A DNA stretch of 64,000 nucleotides, from the NCBI RefSeq assembly GCF_000422545.1, contig NZ_AULZ01000019.1, positions 32,642-96,641 of the forward strand, given 5' to 3'. The notes below the pieces were generated by a model. It was not told where the DNA came from, did not search any database, and worked only from the letters and a program-made list of their open reading frames with translations. The translations under genes were made by a program, and so were the position numbers. Origin of the DNA: Desulfocurvibacter africanus subsp. africanus DSM 2603 (GTDB lineage: Bacteria > Desulfobacterota > Desulfovibrionia > Desulfovibrionales > Desulfovibrionaceae). Shown piece after piece: positions 17,515-26,906 of this stretch (its first letter is position 1; every line of letters begins with the position of its first letter).

Positions 17515-18879
17515 TCACAGTCTCCAGTAGGAATAGCCGACCTTGGGTGCCTCGGCGGGATTCCACATGCCCTTCACGTCGAGCAGGACAGGCTTGCCCG
17601 GACGCAGATACCAGCTCGCCATGGCTTCCAGCGTAAGACTCTTGAATGCGGAGTGCGCGACCGCCAGAATGACTGCGTCCAGCTTCCGAAAGTCCTCGAT
17701 GGGCGAGAGCTTCAGACCATACTCGAGCAGGGCCTCTTCCGGGTTGGCCAGCGGATCGTGAACAAGGACTTCGATGCTGTATTCCTCAAGCTCCTTGACG
17801 ATGTCGATGACACGGGTGTTGCGCAGGTCCGGGACGTTCTCCTTGAAGGACAGGCCCAGGATGCCGACACGTGCGCGGTGCACGTGCGAATCGGCGCCGA
17901 TCATGAGCTTCACCGCCTGCTCGGCCACATACTTGCCCATGCCGTCGTTTATGCGCCGGCCTGCGAGGATCACTTGCGGGTGGTAGCCGGTTTCCTCGGC
18001 CTTGTGGGTGAGATAGTAGGGGTCCACGCCGATGCAGTGCCCTCCCACCAGGCCCGGGCGGAAAGGCAGGAAGTTCCACTTGGTGCCGGCGGCTTCGAGC
18101 ACTTCGAGCGTGTCGATACCCAGACGGTTGAATATGATGGCCAGCTCGTTCATGAGCGCGATGTTCAGGTCCCGCTGGGTATTCTCGATCACCTTTGCCG
18201 CCTCGGCGACCTTGATGGAGGAGGCCTTGTAGGTACCTGCCTTGGTAATGGCGCCGTAAAGCGTCGCCAGAAGCTCGGTGGTGGACGGATCGCTGCCGGA
18301 GACGATCTTGACGATGGTCTCGACGGTGTGCAGCCTGTCGCCCGGATTCACCCGTTCGGGCGAATAGCCCACGGAGAAGTCCTTACCCAGCTTCAGCCCG
18401 GACTCGCGCTCCAGGATCGGCACGCAGACGTCCTCGGTCACGCTTGGGTATACCGTTGATTCATAAACGACCGTGCAACCGGCTCTCATGTGCCGGCCGA
18501 CGGTTGCCGAGGCGCTTATGAGCGGCTTGAGGTCCGGATTGCGGTGGTCATCGATGGGCGTCGGCACTGCCACGACGATGATGGAAGCCCGCCCAAGCTC
18601 CTCGGGATCGGAGGTGAACGTGGCTTTGCAGGTGCGGAGCTCCTCGGGCAGGACTTCTCCAGTCCTGTCACTTCCCGCGCGTAGCTCGCGAATGCGTTTC
18701 TCGGAAATATCTAAGCCTATAACATTGAAATGTTTTGAAAAATATACCGCCAGCGGAAGGCCTACATATCCCAACCCGAGCACGGCAATGCTGTTTTCCC
18801 GATTGAACAGCGACTCCAATGTCGCCTGGTGCCGAAAGACCACCTCATAATCGCGTATTTTCTGGTTAACTTGCGTCAT
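17515..18879 (-). CDS. Nucleotide-sugar 6-dehydrogenase (WbpO/TviB-like)
   Basis: A 454-residue UDP-sugar dehydrogenase. The Rossmann motif [10 protein letters not shown] lies near 36, followed by [27 protein letters not shown], the [20 protein letters not shown] helix and the active-site Cys in [13 protein letters not shown]. These are the features of the WbpO/TviB subgroup that oxidises UDP-GlcNAc (or UDP-GalNAc) at C6 with NAD+. The product would be an acidic amino sugar for the exopolysaccharide. The start at 18879 has AAGAGG six bases upstream; the frame is open to 18933. It lies between the priming-transferase gene and the epimerase gene on the same strand. Confidence 0.9.
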   Translation of the reverse strand: MTQVNQKIRDYEVVFRHQATLESLFNRENSIAVLGLGYVGLPLAVYFSKHFNVIGLDISEKRIRELRAGSDRTGEVLPEELRTCKATFTSDPEELGRASIIVVAVPTPIDDHRNPDLKPLISASATVGRHMRAGCTVVYESTVYPSVTEDVCVPILERESGLKLGKDFSVGYSPERVNPGDRLHTVETIVKIVSGSDPSTTELLATLYGAITKAGTYKASSIKVAEAAKVIENTQRDLNIALMNELAIIFNRLGIDTLEVLEAAGTKWNFLPFRPGLVGGHCIGVDPYYLTHKAEETGYHPQVILAGRRINDGMGKYVAEQAVKLMIGADSHVHRARVGILGLSFKENVPDLRNTRVIDIVKELEEYSIEVLVHDPLANPEEALLEYGLKLSPIEDFRKLDAVILAVAHSAFKSLTLEAMASWYLRPGKPVLLDVKGMWNPAEAPKVGYSYWRL

Positions 18880-18967
18880 GGTAGCCTCTTGTGCGCTTGT
18901 TGCTTCCATAGGATTGTAGGATTGACGGAACATCGATCCATCTGCCCGGAACCTGTCAATTTCCGCT

Positions 18968-20317
18968 TCAGCGCCCGCCCTTGCCGAAGAGCACTACGCC
19001 CACGGTCCGGAGTATGATCCTCAGGTCAAGGACGAGCGAAAAGTTCTTGATATAGTAGAGATCGTAGCGGAGCTTTTCCAAGGCATCCTCAACCGAGCTT
19101 CCGTAAGGGTAGCAGACCTGCGCCCAGCCGGTCAGGCCGGGCTTCACACAGTGCCGCTCCGAATAGAAAGGCACCGCCCTCTTGAGGGTTTGCACGAACT
19201 CGGGCCGCTCGGGCCTGGGTCCGACCATGCTCATGTCTCCCCGGAGCATGTTCAGGAGCTGGGGAATCTCATCCAGCCTGGACACGCGCAGGAAGCGGCC
19301 GACCCTTGTGACGCGCGGGTCCCCTTTCTGGGACCAGACTGCCCCGGTCGTCGCCTCGGCGTTATGGACCATGGTGCGGAACTTGATCACCTTGAAGAGC
19401 TTGTCGTGCTCGCCAACGCGGGTTTGGGTGAAGAAGACCGGGCCCCTGGAGTCGATCTTGATGAGCAGCGCCAGGATCGGAAAAAGGGGCAGCGTCAGCA
19501 GCAACCCCGACAATGCGCACAGGATATCCAGGCTGCGCTTCAGATGCCTCTTGATGGGAGTGATCCGGAATCCATCGGAGAAGATGAGCCAGCCCGGCGA
19601 GATGTTCTCGATGAGCATCTTGGACTGGACCTGTTCATAGAAGGTCGGCGCATCGACCACCGCCACGCCCGTCATCTTGCAGCTAAGCAGTTCCTGCAGC
19701 GGGAGGGCCCCCCGGCGTTCGGACAGGGCCACAACGACGGTCTTGGCACCATGCTCTTCGATTATGCGTGTGAGGTCTTCCTGGGGACCGACGATGAGGC
19801 CCTGGCTCACCTCCATCGGTTCGGCAGGCAGGGTCACATAGCCCAGCAGCTTGCCGCGGGTTTCTTCCAGAGCCAGCATGTCGCCGATCCGCTTGGCCGC
19901 GGAACCGGTCCCGACCACGATGACCTGCCGCCTCGCGCGCGCATTGATACATTTGTAGGCGCGGTGGCAGCAGAACTGCAGGATTCCGAAGCCGATCAGG
20001 GCCGTTGAGCCCAAGATCCAGTCTTGGGGAGAGATGACCCTGGTCGAGCGCAGCAGCGTCAGGATGAAAAATCCCAGCAGGAAGAACGTCAAGGCCCTGA
20101 TAGGCTTCTTTCCAGGGGCAGTTCTCAGCGAGCTGTTGCAGACCTCCAGACCGATACCGCTGCTGGTGGCAATGCCCAGAAAAGTCACCGCGAGGATCGG
20201 GTTGATCGACGCCGGCATGTCCGCGGGAGGCGTGATGTGCAATGCGCTCGACACGTAGAGCGAAGCCAGGGCGAAGGTCGCGTCGAGGGTGAGCAGGGGG
20301 AGGAAGCTGCGCTGCAT
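18968..20317 (-). CDS. XrtA-type priming undecaprenyl-phosphate sugar-phosphotransferase
   Basis: A 449-residue membrane enzyme. Four or five N-terminal helices (about 1-130) precede a Rossmann-like middle domain ([17 protein letters not shown]), then a further helix near 262-285 and the catalytic bacterial-sugar-transferase domain. That domain shows [67 protein letters not shown] (split motifs) and [10 protein letters not shown]. It should load the first sugar-1-phosphate on undecaprenyl phosphate to start each repeat unit. It is 12 bases downstream of the PrsT gene, so probably in one operon with it. Confidence 0.92.
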   Translation of the reverse strand: MQRSFLPLLTLDATFALASLYVSSALHITPPADMPASINPILAVTFLGIATSSGIGLEVCNSSLRTAPGKKPIRALTFFLLGFFILTLLRSTRVISPQDWILGSTALIGFGILQFCCHRAYKCINARARRQVIVVGTGSAAKRIGDMLALEETRGKLLGYVTLPAEPMEVSQGLIVGPQEDLTRIIEEHGAKTVVVALSERRGALPLQELLSCKMTGVAVVDAPTFYEQVQSKMLIENISPGWLIFSDGFRITPIKRHLKRSLDILCALSGLLLTLPLFPILALLIKIDSRGPVFFTQTRVGEHDKLFKVIKFRTMVHNAEATTGAVWSQKGDPRVTRVGRFLRVSRLDEIPQLLNMLRGDMSMVGPRPERPEFVQTLKRAVPFYSERHCVKPGLTGWAQVCYPYGSSVEDALEKLRYDLYYIKNFSLVLDLRIILRTVGVVLFGKGGR

Positions 20318-20329
20318 GACTCAGTGATC

Positions 20330-23008
20330 CTATTTGAGCGTGTCGAGGAGGCTTTGAGCATGAACGGATTCGGGAAAGGTTCCCTGCCCTAGGGCGACGA
20401 CGAGCCGACTCTTGGCGGCGGCGACATTCCCCACGGCGACATAGGCGCGGGCAAGGTTGAACTTGATGCTTGGGTTATGGGGCAGTGACCGCTCGGCGCG
20501 TTCCAGCATCTGCACGGCCTCCTTGTCCCGGCCTGCCGCCAGGAGCGCCACTCCGAGGGTGTCCGCGATGCTGGGCTCCTGCGGGCTGCGCTGATACGCC
20601 ATAAAGGCCAGCGCGAGTGCCTGTGTTTTCTTTTCCGGGCCACCGATACCCTTGGCGTAGAGCAGAGCGAGATTATTCAGGGCGGGAACATGCCCACCGT
20701 CGGCCTCGACAGCTTGCTCGTAGGCCTTCATGGCCTTGAGCGCCTCGCCTTGCGACTCGTGCACGAGGCCCAAGCCAAAGAGTGCCTGTGCGTTGTCCGG
20801 CTCGGACTTGACTATGGCGGAGAAGATCTGCCGCGCCTGGCCGGTTTCGCCGTGCCGCATGTGCAGTTGGGCCAGGGCAAGGCGGGCAGTGGCCGAATCG
20901 TGGCTCTGGACGGTCTGCTTGAGAATCGCCAGGGCGTCCTCATATCGGCCTTGCCTCTCGCGCAGGGAAGCGAGGATGAGATATCCGTCCGATGAGGCCG
21001 GATCGTGCTCCACCAAGCGCTGCGCGAGTTCAGCCGCCTTGCCGAGTTCGCCCATGGCGATGCCGGCGCTAATTTTCCTGTGCAGCCCGAGCCGGACATC
21101 GATGGCCTGCAAGGAGTCGTAGACCCCAAACGCCTGCTCGTGCTTGCCTTCTTCCAGCAGGATGTCGCCCTTGAGGGCCAGCGCGTCGAGGGATCGCGCA
21201 TCTTGGACCAAGGCCCGATCGGCCATGGCGAGCGCGGCAACAGTGTCATGGTGAGTCTGCAGGTGCCGTGCGAGAAGAAGCAGATCGCGAGTCTCCTGCG
21301 ATTTGCCGGCCTCCTTGATTACCAGCCCTGCCTCCTGTTTCTTGCCTTCAAGCCTGAGCAGGCTGGAGAGGGCGATGGCCGCTTCGGCGTGCCTGGGATC
21401 TTGGGCCAGCAACATCCGGTATTCGGCCTTCGCGTGCTCTCTGTCTCGACGCAGGAGGTAGATCTTGGCCTTGCTCATGTGGGCCTGGGGAAAGCACGGG
21501 GTGGCGTTCAGGGCCTTATCCAGATTGAACAGGGCGGAATCGAAATTTCGGCGCAGCACTTCCACGTTGCCCAGGTACGTGAATATGAGGGCGTCGCTTG
21601 AACTGCCGTTCAGGGCAGGCCGCAGGATCGCCTCGGCCTTATCGTACTCCTTTTTCCGCAGATGGTAGCCGTACAGGAGCGTCCGGGCGCTCATGTTGGC
21701 AGGGTCCACCTTGAGCGCGGCCTGCAGGGATTCCAACGCCGCTTCGGTCCTGCCGTGGTTCGCGTGTATGACGCCTTTCCTGACGTAGGCTTCCGCATAG
21801 CCGGTGCCCATGGTCGAGGCCTGGTCATACATGGCCAGGCCGTCATTCTCACGGCCCGAGGCTACGAGCACGGCGCCAAGCGCCATGCGGGCCTGGGCGC
21901 TCCCCGGTTCATCCTGAGAGATGCGTTCGGCCATGGCCAGCGCGGCATCGAACCGCTGCTGGCGCAGGAGGGTTTCGGTAAGCAGGAGCCGTGCTGGCAT
22001 GAAATCCGGATCATGGTCGAGAACCCTGTTCAAGTGACTTACGGCGATTTCCAGGTAGCCAAGTTTGATGGCAGTCCTTGCAAGATGGAAAAATGTATCG
22101 ATGCGTGCTTCCTTGCTGAGCGAACGTTCGAGGGCGGTCTGCGACTCCTTGTAGTTGCCTTCGCCGTAAGCGATGATCCCAAGGAGCAGATCGCTTTCCG
22201 GATATTCGGGGTGGCTCTTGGACAGCGCTTCGGTATGCTCCTTGGCCTCCCCCGTCTTGCCCATGTCCAGCAGAAGCAGCCCGAGCCTGTATTGCATCCT
22301 TGCGTTGCCGGGGGCCATCTCCGCGAGACGGTGGTAGGCCTTGAGCATCCCTTCTCTGTCTCCCTCCCGTCGATGAAGCTCGGCTTTGAGCAGGAGACCG
22401 CCTTCATTGTCCGGGGAGGCGGCCAGGATGGCATCCACCTCGGTTCTGGCGCCCCCGTTGTCGTCACGCTGCAGGAATATGTGCGCGAGTCCAAGGTGTG
22501 CAGCGGCCGAATCAGGGTCGATGGACTGCAACTCCCGGAACACGGCCTCGGCCTGGCCGGGATCGTTCACCGCCATGGCCGCCTCAGCCACGAGGGCCAG
22601 GGCGCTGACGGTGCTGTCCTTGTCTTTGGCTGCAGCGCGGGCGGCGCGCGCGGTTTCCAGGGCCCCATTCACATCGTTGGTCCTCAGCATCGCCTCTGCC
22701 AGTACAAGCAGGTGATCGGGGTTGTTCGGCTCCCGGGAGAGCAGGGTATTTGCCTCGTTGCGGACCTGAACCCACTTGCCGAGCTTCTTATAGGTCTGTA
22801 TCAGCAAGGATCTTGCTTCAATATCCTCCGGATTTTCTTCCAGATAATTTTTGAGCAGAACAACTGCGCCATTGTAGTTTGCGTCAGCATAATATTGACG
22901 GCTTTCCATAATGGCGTCCTCTTTCGTCTTACCTTGGCAAGACATAGAGGCAGTGCCCAGGATGACGGAAATTGTGACTGCCATAATGAATGAAATGTGG
23001 CGAAGCAT
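20330..23008 (-). CDS. prsT: PEP-CTERM system TPR lipoprotein PrsT
   Basis: An 892-residue protein built almost wholly of tetratricopeptide repeats (about 20 helical hairpins, with repeated A-x-x-x-Y-x-x-A-L pairs) after a short lipoprotein-like signal peptide ending at Cys24 (TASMSC). This length and layout are characteristic of PrsT, the large TPR protein of exosortase/EPS loci. It is thought to be a periplasmic scaffold, by analogy with alginate AlgK and cellulose BcsC, linking inner- and outer-membrane parts of the secretion machine. It is the first gene of the minus-strand run 9-23 kb, with a long AT-rich leader upstream that should carry the operon promoter. Confidence 0.9.
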   Translation of the reverse strand: MLRHISFIMAVTISVILGTASMSCQGKTKEDAIMESRQYYADANYNGAVVLLKNYLEENPEDIEARSLLIQTYKKLGKWVQVRNEANTLLSREPNNPDHLLVLAEAMLRTNDVNGALETARAARAAAKDKDSTVSALALVAEAAMAVNDPGQAEAVFRELQSIDPDSAAAHLGLAHIFLQRDDNGGARTEVDAILAASPDNEGGLLLKAELHRREGDREGMLKAYHRLAEMAPGNARMQYRLGLLLLDMGKTGEAKEHTEALSKSHPEYPESDLLLGIIAYGEGNYKESQTALERSLSKEARIDTFFHLARTAIKLGYLEIAVSHLNRVLDHDPDFMPARLLLTETLLRQQRFDAALAMAERISQDEPGSAQARMALGAVLVASGRENDGLAMYDQASTMGTGYAEAYVRKGVIHANHGRTEAALESLQAALKVDPANMSARTLLYGYHLRKKEYDKAEAILRPALNGSSSDALIFTYLGNVEVLRRNFDSALFNLDKALNATPCFPQAHMSKAKIYLLRRDREHAKAEYRMLLAQDPRHAEAAIALSSLLRLEGKKQEAGLVIKEAGKSQETRDLLLLARHLQTHHDTVAALAMADRALVQDARSLDALALKGDILLEEGKHEQAFGVYDSLQAIDVRLGLHRKISAGIAMGELGKAAELAQRLVEHDPASSDGYLILASLRERQGRYEDALAILKQTVQSHDSATARLALAQLHMRHGETGQARQIFSAIVKSEPDNAQALFGLGLVHESQGEALKAMKAYEQAVEADGGHVPALNNLALLYAKGIGGPEKKTQALALAFMAYQRSPQEPSIADTLGVALLAAGRDKEAVQMLERAERSLPHNPSIKFNLARAYVAVGNVAAAKSRLVVALGQGTFPESVHAQSLLDTLK

Positions 23009-23654
23009 TTATATCTCCTGATCCGTTTTGAATTGGTCAAGCTTTATAAAAATGTGCTTCATATTTCAAAACAATCTGTTTCAATTTTATTTGTCCGTAT
23101 ATATTGGTTTAGTACAGGCATTAGTATTTGGATTTTGCTTCGCAAGCTGAGCTGGTGGCGAAAATATATGTAGCTATGCATGAATTTAATAAAGGTAAAT
23201 AGTACGATTTATAAGAAATATATAAAGATTTACTCAGGGTATGAAACAAAGCTTGTGGATATATTTTGCTGGTTCCTATTGACATTTTTGGATTCGACCT
23301 TCTTTTTCGATGTCCCCTTTGGGCCTTAGCTATTCAAAGATAGATTTCTACATTAACACATGGTTTACCAATGTGGTTATCGATGGGCAAGAAAAATCGA
23401 TAAATAAATCATGAGGTAAAACCGTATATTATGAGTCGTTATATTTCTAACTCGATAATCTAATGTCTGGCAGCCGAATTGGCGGTCAGGGCTCCCTGGT
23501 AACGCGCACTGTCAGGGTTGGCGCTGATGGTCAGGCGGGCGTGGGAAGAAATCCCGGCCTGGGGAGCTTGCTCAGGGTTTGAGCGTCCAGTGCCGAGCCG
23601 GTTCGGGGCATGGCCGGACTGCTTTACATGGCATGTCCCAGCACATAAGTTCTT
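23009..23654. other. AT-rich leader upstream of prsT
   Basis: About 640 bases, strongly AT-rich to about 23460, with no gene seen. It probably contains the promoter of the prsT operon, but no -24/-12 site or copy of the 17-bp motif was found here. Confidence 0.45.
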
Positions 23655-23737
23655 ATGTTGATCGAGGCCTTCCAAGCTGAAGAGGCCGAAGCCATGCTGG
23701 GCTCGCTCCGGTTGGTCGCAAGAGGCAAGGGGGAAGC

Positions 23738-23890
23738 ATGAGCGGTGCTGCGTTTCTTGGGGTTTGGCTCGGTGCGGCCATCGTGTCGGGTGTGCTCATC
23801 GGCGCGTTCATCCGCGCGGGATCGACAGAGCGGGAGAAACCGGCGCGCGGCGGTTGCTCGTCGGAGAAGGCGAGGAAGTCTTCCACATGA
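23738..23890 (+). CDS. Possible small membrane protein (50 aa)
   Basis: A 50-codon frame with a very good ribosome binding site (AGGGGGAAGC just before ATG). It encodes one N-terminal membrane helix (AFLGVWLGAAIVSGVLIGAF) followed by a short charged tail with one Cys. A 29-codon frame at 23655-23741 ends in an ATGA overlap with its start, suggesting translational coupling. Both run opposite to the neighbouring epsI and prsT genes. I do not recognise either product. It could be a real membrane microprotein or a chance frame in GC-rich DNA. Confidence 0.35.
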   Translation: MSGAAFLGVWLGAAIVSGVLIGAFIRAGSTEREKPARGGCSSEKARKSST

Positions 23891-23998
23891 TATTTCATTT
23901 CCGTGGACTGGTGTTTCCCCGCGGGGCCGGACGCTCGGATCCGCCGTCCGGGCCTGCGTGAGCCGGTCCCGGACCGGGAGGAATCAAGGACCGAAACG

Positions 23999-24628
23999 TC
24001 AATGTGGAAGCACTCCGGCAATGTGTGGGAAAAAGTCCCGCACGAATCGTTCCGCCACGTCCTCGGCCGACATGGCCGAGCCTTCGCGGGCGACGAGAAT
24101 GCGCACGAATGCTGAGTCCTTGCGCCCGTGGCGGAGCGTGGAGACGATCTCGGCCAGCTTGAGGGCGTATTCGTTCGTGATCTGCCTGCCCATGACCTGG
24201 AACCAGTACAGCACGAGCATGCTGGTGCGCTCCCTGGCGTACACGGCCCTGACAAGCTCAAGAGATCGCCCCTGCACGTCAAGGTGGACCGTGCCGCCCT
24301 CCATCTGATGCCATCCGCTGCCGGGCATGCAGTTGCGCGGCGAATGGATGCCGCCGCTTTCAATCCCGTCATGGTACCCGATGTACAGCTCGACCTGTTC
24401 ACCTGCGGGCCCCATGTAGGTCCGCGAGATGTAGTCCGTGGGCTTGAGGATATCGAGCACGTGCTGGCTGAAGGTCGCGGAGGAGGTCATGAGCCAGCCT
24501 GCGTGCGCCGTAGGCAAGCGGTCGAGGCGCACCTCGCCGGCATGGAGCGACGATCCGCGGGCATAGAGGAAAGACCAGGAGGCCAGGAGAAGGAGCATGG
24601 CGAGGCCGGTGCGCAGGCGCATGTTCAT
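23999..24628 (-). CDS. EpsI-family protein
   Basis: A 209-residue protein with an N-terminal membrane anchor/signal (about 5-25) and the EpsI domain, usually found next to or fused with exosortases. Typical features are VELYIGYHDG, HSPRNCMPGSGW (the conserved Cys-bearing HSPxxCxPG motif) and YWFQVMGRQITNEYALKL. Its role in export is not known in detail; the invariant Cys hints at a catalytic or redox step. It overlaps the exosortase gene by four bases (24625-24628), so the two are translationally coupled. Confidence 0.9.
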   Translation of the reverse strand: MNMRLRTGLAMLLLLASWSFLYARGSSLHAGEVRLDRLPTAHAGWLMTSSATFSQHVLDILKPTDYISRTYMGPAGEQVELYIGYHDGIESGGIHSPRNCMPGSGWHQMEGGTVHLDVQGRSLELVRAVYARERTSMLVLYWFQVMGRQITNEYALKLAEIVSTLRHGRKDSAFVRILVAREGSAMSAEDVAERFVRDFFPHIAGVLPH

Positions 24629-25491
24629 GACCGCACCCTCCGCAGGAGAACTCCAAGGCCGAGAACCATGATCATGGCTATGACGAAAACGAACAGTCCG
24701 GCGAATTCATGAAAGAAGCCCTCCGCGGCCTGGGATCCCAGGTGCCGGGCCAGCAACCCCGTGCACACGACCCGCAAGGCGTTGGTCGCGACGGCGATGG
24801 GAACGGTCGCCGCCATGAGCAGCAGCCGTGACCAGCCCGGGAAGGGCTGGATGAAGGCGTAGGCCGTTCCCAAGGCCGCCAGGGAAATGAGGGAGCGCAG
24901 GCCGCTGCATGCGTCCGCCACCTCCAGCGTCACGTTCGGAAATATCAGGATGTTGCCTTCCTGGAGCACGGCCACATCGAGCAGCTTGAGGCTTGCCACG
25001 GACAGGTCCGTGACCAGGAGCTTGAGCGGGAAAGCGGCCGAATTGTAGACGATCTCCGGAATAGGCACCATGAACACGAGGTAGGCGAGCGGCAGCAGGG
25101 AAAGCTTGAGCACTCGCCAGCCCAGGAGGAGCAGCAGCAGCCCGGCCAGGACCACGAGCAGCGAGGTGCGCTGGGTGAAGTATTCGCCGGCCAGGGAGCC
25201 AGCCAGCAATTGCGCGAGCCCGAAGGCCAGCACGCCCAGCCCGATCCAGGCCGGGCGTATCTCGGCATCGCGCAGCCCGGCGCGCCGGCAGTAGAGGAAG
25301 TACGCTGAAACGAGCGGCACGAGGAAGCCGTGGGAGTAGTCGTCATAGTGCATCCACACGGCGACCATGCGGCTGACCACCGGCGCGTAGAGCGCTGCCA
25401 CGCCAAGCAGGACGAGGGTTAACTCGGGCCAGTGGCTGCGCAAGGCATTACCCAGGGTGAGGGGCGCGGAGGCGCTCCGGGCCATGGACAT
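24625..25491 (-). CDS. Exosortase (XrtA/EpsH-type)
   Basis: An integral membrane protein of about 288 residues with roughly eight helices. It carries the exosortase catalytic set: the Cys in ADACSGLRSL, the Arg in TNALRVV, and the His in FFHEFAGLFVF. It recognises the C-terminal PEP signals of exported proteins, cleaves them and attaches the protein to the surface matrix. The two targets seen here are at 1457-2125 and 31899-32438. GGGAGG precedes the ATG at 25491 by nine bases; an upstream GTG at 25515 that overlaps the prsR stop is also possible. It lies between prsR and epsI on one strand. Confidence 0.9.
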   Translation of the reverse strand: MSMARSASAPLTLGNALRSHWPELTLVLLGVAALYAPVVSRMVAVWMHYDDYSHGFLVPLVSAYFLYCRRAGLRDAEIRPAWIGLGVLAFGLAQLLAGSLAGEYFTQRTSLLVVLAGLLLLLLGWRVLKLSLLPLAYLVFMVPIPEIVYNSAAFPLKLLVTDLSVASLKLLDVAVLQEGNILIFPNVTLEVADACSGLRSLISLAALGTAYAFIQPFPGWSRLLLMAATVPIAVATNALRVVCTGLLARHLGSQAAEGFFHEFAGLFVFVIAMIMVLGLGVLLRRVRS

Positions 25492-25511
25492 GGTCATGCT
25501 CCTCCCAAGGC

Positions 25512-26906
25512 TCACGAGACGAGCCTGTGCTTGCGGATGAGATCATAGAGGGTGGGCCGGCTGACTCCCAGCGTCTTGGCCGCCTTGGAGATATTCCCGT
25601 CGCACTGGCGCACTGTGCTCTCCACGAGATCCTTTTCGACCAGCTCGCGCGCCTCGCGCAAGGTGTTCGCTGACAGGGGCGAAGGGCCGTCGCCCGGATC
25701 GGGGGTACCGGCGTCCAGGGCCAGGTCCTCGGGTTCGATCACCTTGCCGCTGGCCATGATGACCGCCCGGCTGATCTTGTTCTCCAACTCGCGGACGTTT
25801 CCCGGCCAGCGATAGGCGCGCATGCTTTCAAGAGTGCCGGGGCTGAAGCGCAGTTCGGGCTTGCCCGCCGCCTTGCCGAAATGCTCAAGGAAGTGGTTGG
25901 CGAGCATCTCGGTATCGGACCCCCGCTCGCGTAGCGGCGGCAAGCGGATGATTACCCCGTTTATCCTGTAATAGAGGTCTTCCCGGAAGGTGCCGTCAGC
26001 GATACGGCGCGCGAGGTCCCGATTGGTGGCCGAGACCACACGGATATCCACGTGGATGTCTTTGCGGCCGCCCACGCGCTGGAAGCTCTTTTCCTGCAGA
26101 AAGCGCAGGAGCTTGACCTGCATCTCGGGGGGCAGCTCGGCGATTTCGTCCAGGAAAAGCGTGCCGCGGTCGGCGTACTCGGCCTTGCCACGAACCTGCG
26201 AGTGCGCGCCGGTGAAAGCTCCGCGCTCATGGCCGAACAGCTCGGATTCGAGCAGCGCGCCGGGAATTGCCCCGCAGTTCACGGCCACGAGGGGCCCATT
26301 GGCGCGCATGCTCGCCATGTGCACGGCTCGGGCGATGAGCTCTTTGCCGGTTCCGGACTCGCCGAGAATGAACACGGGGAGGTCCGAGCCGGCCACCTTG
26401 ACGATGGTTTGCAGGATTTGGAGCATGGCCGGGCTGTTGCCTACGATGCCATACTGTTCGTTCGGGCTTGGCGGCGCCTTGTGCCGCCGCCGGTTCTCGG
26501 ATTCCAGCGAATGCACATGCAGGGCGCGGTTGATGATCACGCGCAGCTCGCCCAGATCCAGGGGCTTCTCATAGAAATCGTACGCTCCGGCATCGATGGC
26601 CTGCAGCGCCCATTTGCGGTCCGCCTTGCCGGTTATGACCACGACCTTGGCCCGTGGAGCCAGCTCCAGCATCTTGCGCAGACAGCGAAACCCCTCCTGG
26701 GTCCCATCCTCGTTGGGCGGCAGCCCAAGATCCAGGGCCACCACCTGGGGCCATTTGCGGGAGAAGAGGCGCAAGGCCTCGTCCGCGTCGGAGGCGAGAA
26801 GGATTTCATAAGGCTCCTTGGAAAGTCCCCAGCGGATTTGCTTGCGGATGTCCTCGTTGTCGTCGACCACAAGGATCGCATCGCCGAGCTTGGCCTGTCT
26901 GGTCAT
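25512..26906 (-). CDS. prsR: PrsR, sigma-54-dependent response regulator
   Basis: A 464-residue NtrC-type regulator. The receiver domain carries the phospho-acceptor Asp59 (VVALDLGLPP) and Lys114 region YEKP. The AAA+ domain has GESGTGKE at 182-189 and the sigma-54-contacting GAFTGA at 229-234. A Fis-type helix-turn-helix lies at about 440-462 (ISKAAKTLGVSRPTLYDLIRK). It is the PEP-CTERM-locus regulator, activating sigma-54 promoters when phosphorylated by PrsK, whose gene overlaps it by four bases. The 17-bp sites before both PEP-CTERM genes are the best candidate targets (inference). Confidence 0.93.
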   Translation of the reverse strand: MTRQAKLGDAILVVDDNEDIRKQIRWGLSKEPYEILLASDADEALRLFSRKWPQVVALDLGLPPNEDGTQEGFRCLRKMLELAPRAKVVVITGKADRKWALQAIDAGAYDFYEKPLDLGELRVIINRALHVHSLESENRRRHKAPPSPNEQYGIVGNSPAMLQILQTIVKVAGSDLPVFILGESGTGKELIARAVHMASMRANGPLVAVNCGAIPGALLESELFGHERGAFTGAHSQVRGKAEYADRGTLFLDEIAELPPEMQVKLLRFLQEKSFQRVGGRKDIHVDIRVVSATNRDLARRIADGTFREDLYYRINGVIIRLPPLRERGSDTEMLANHFLEHFGKAAGKPELRFSPGTLESMRAYRWPGNVRELENKISRAVIMASGKVIEPEDLALDAGTPDPGDGPSPLSANTLREARELVEKDLVESTVRQCDGNISKAAKTLGVSRPTLYDLIRKHRLVS

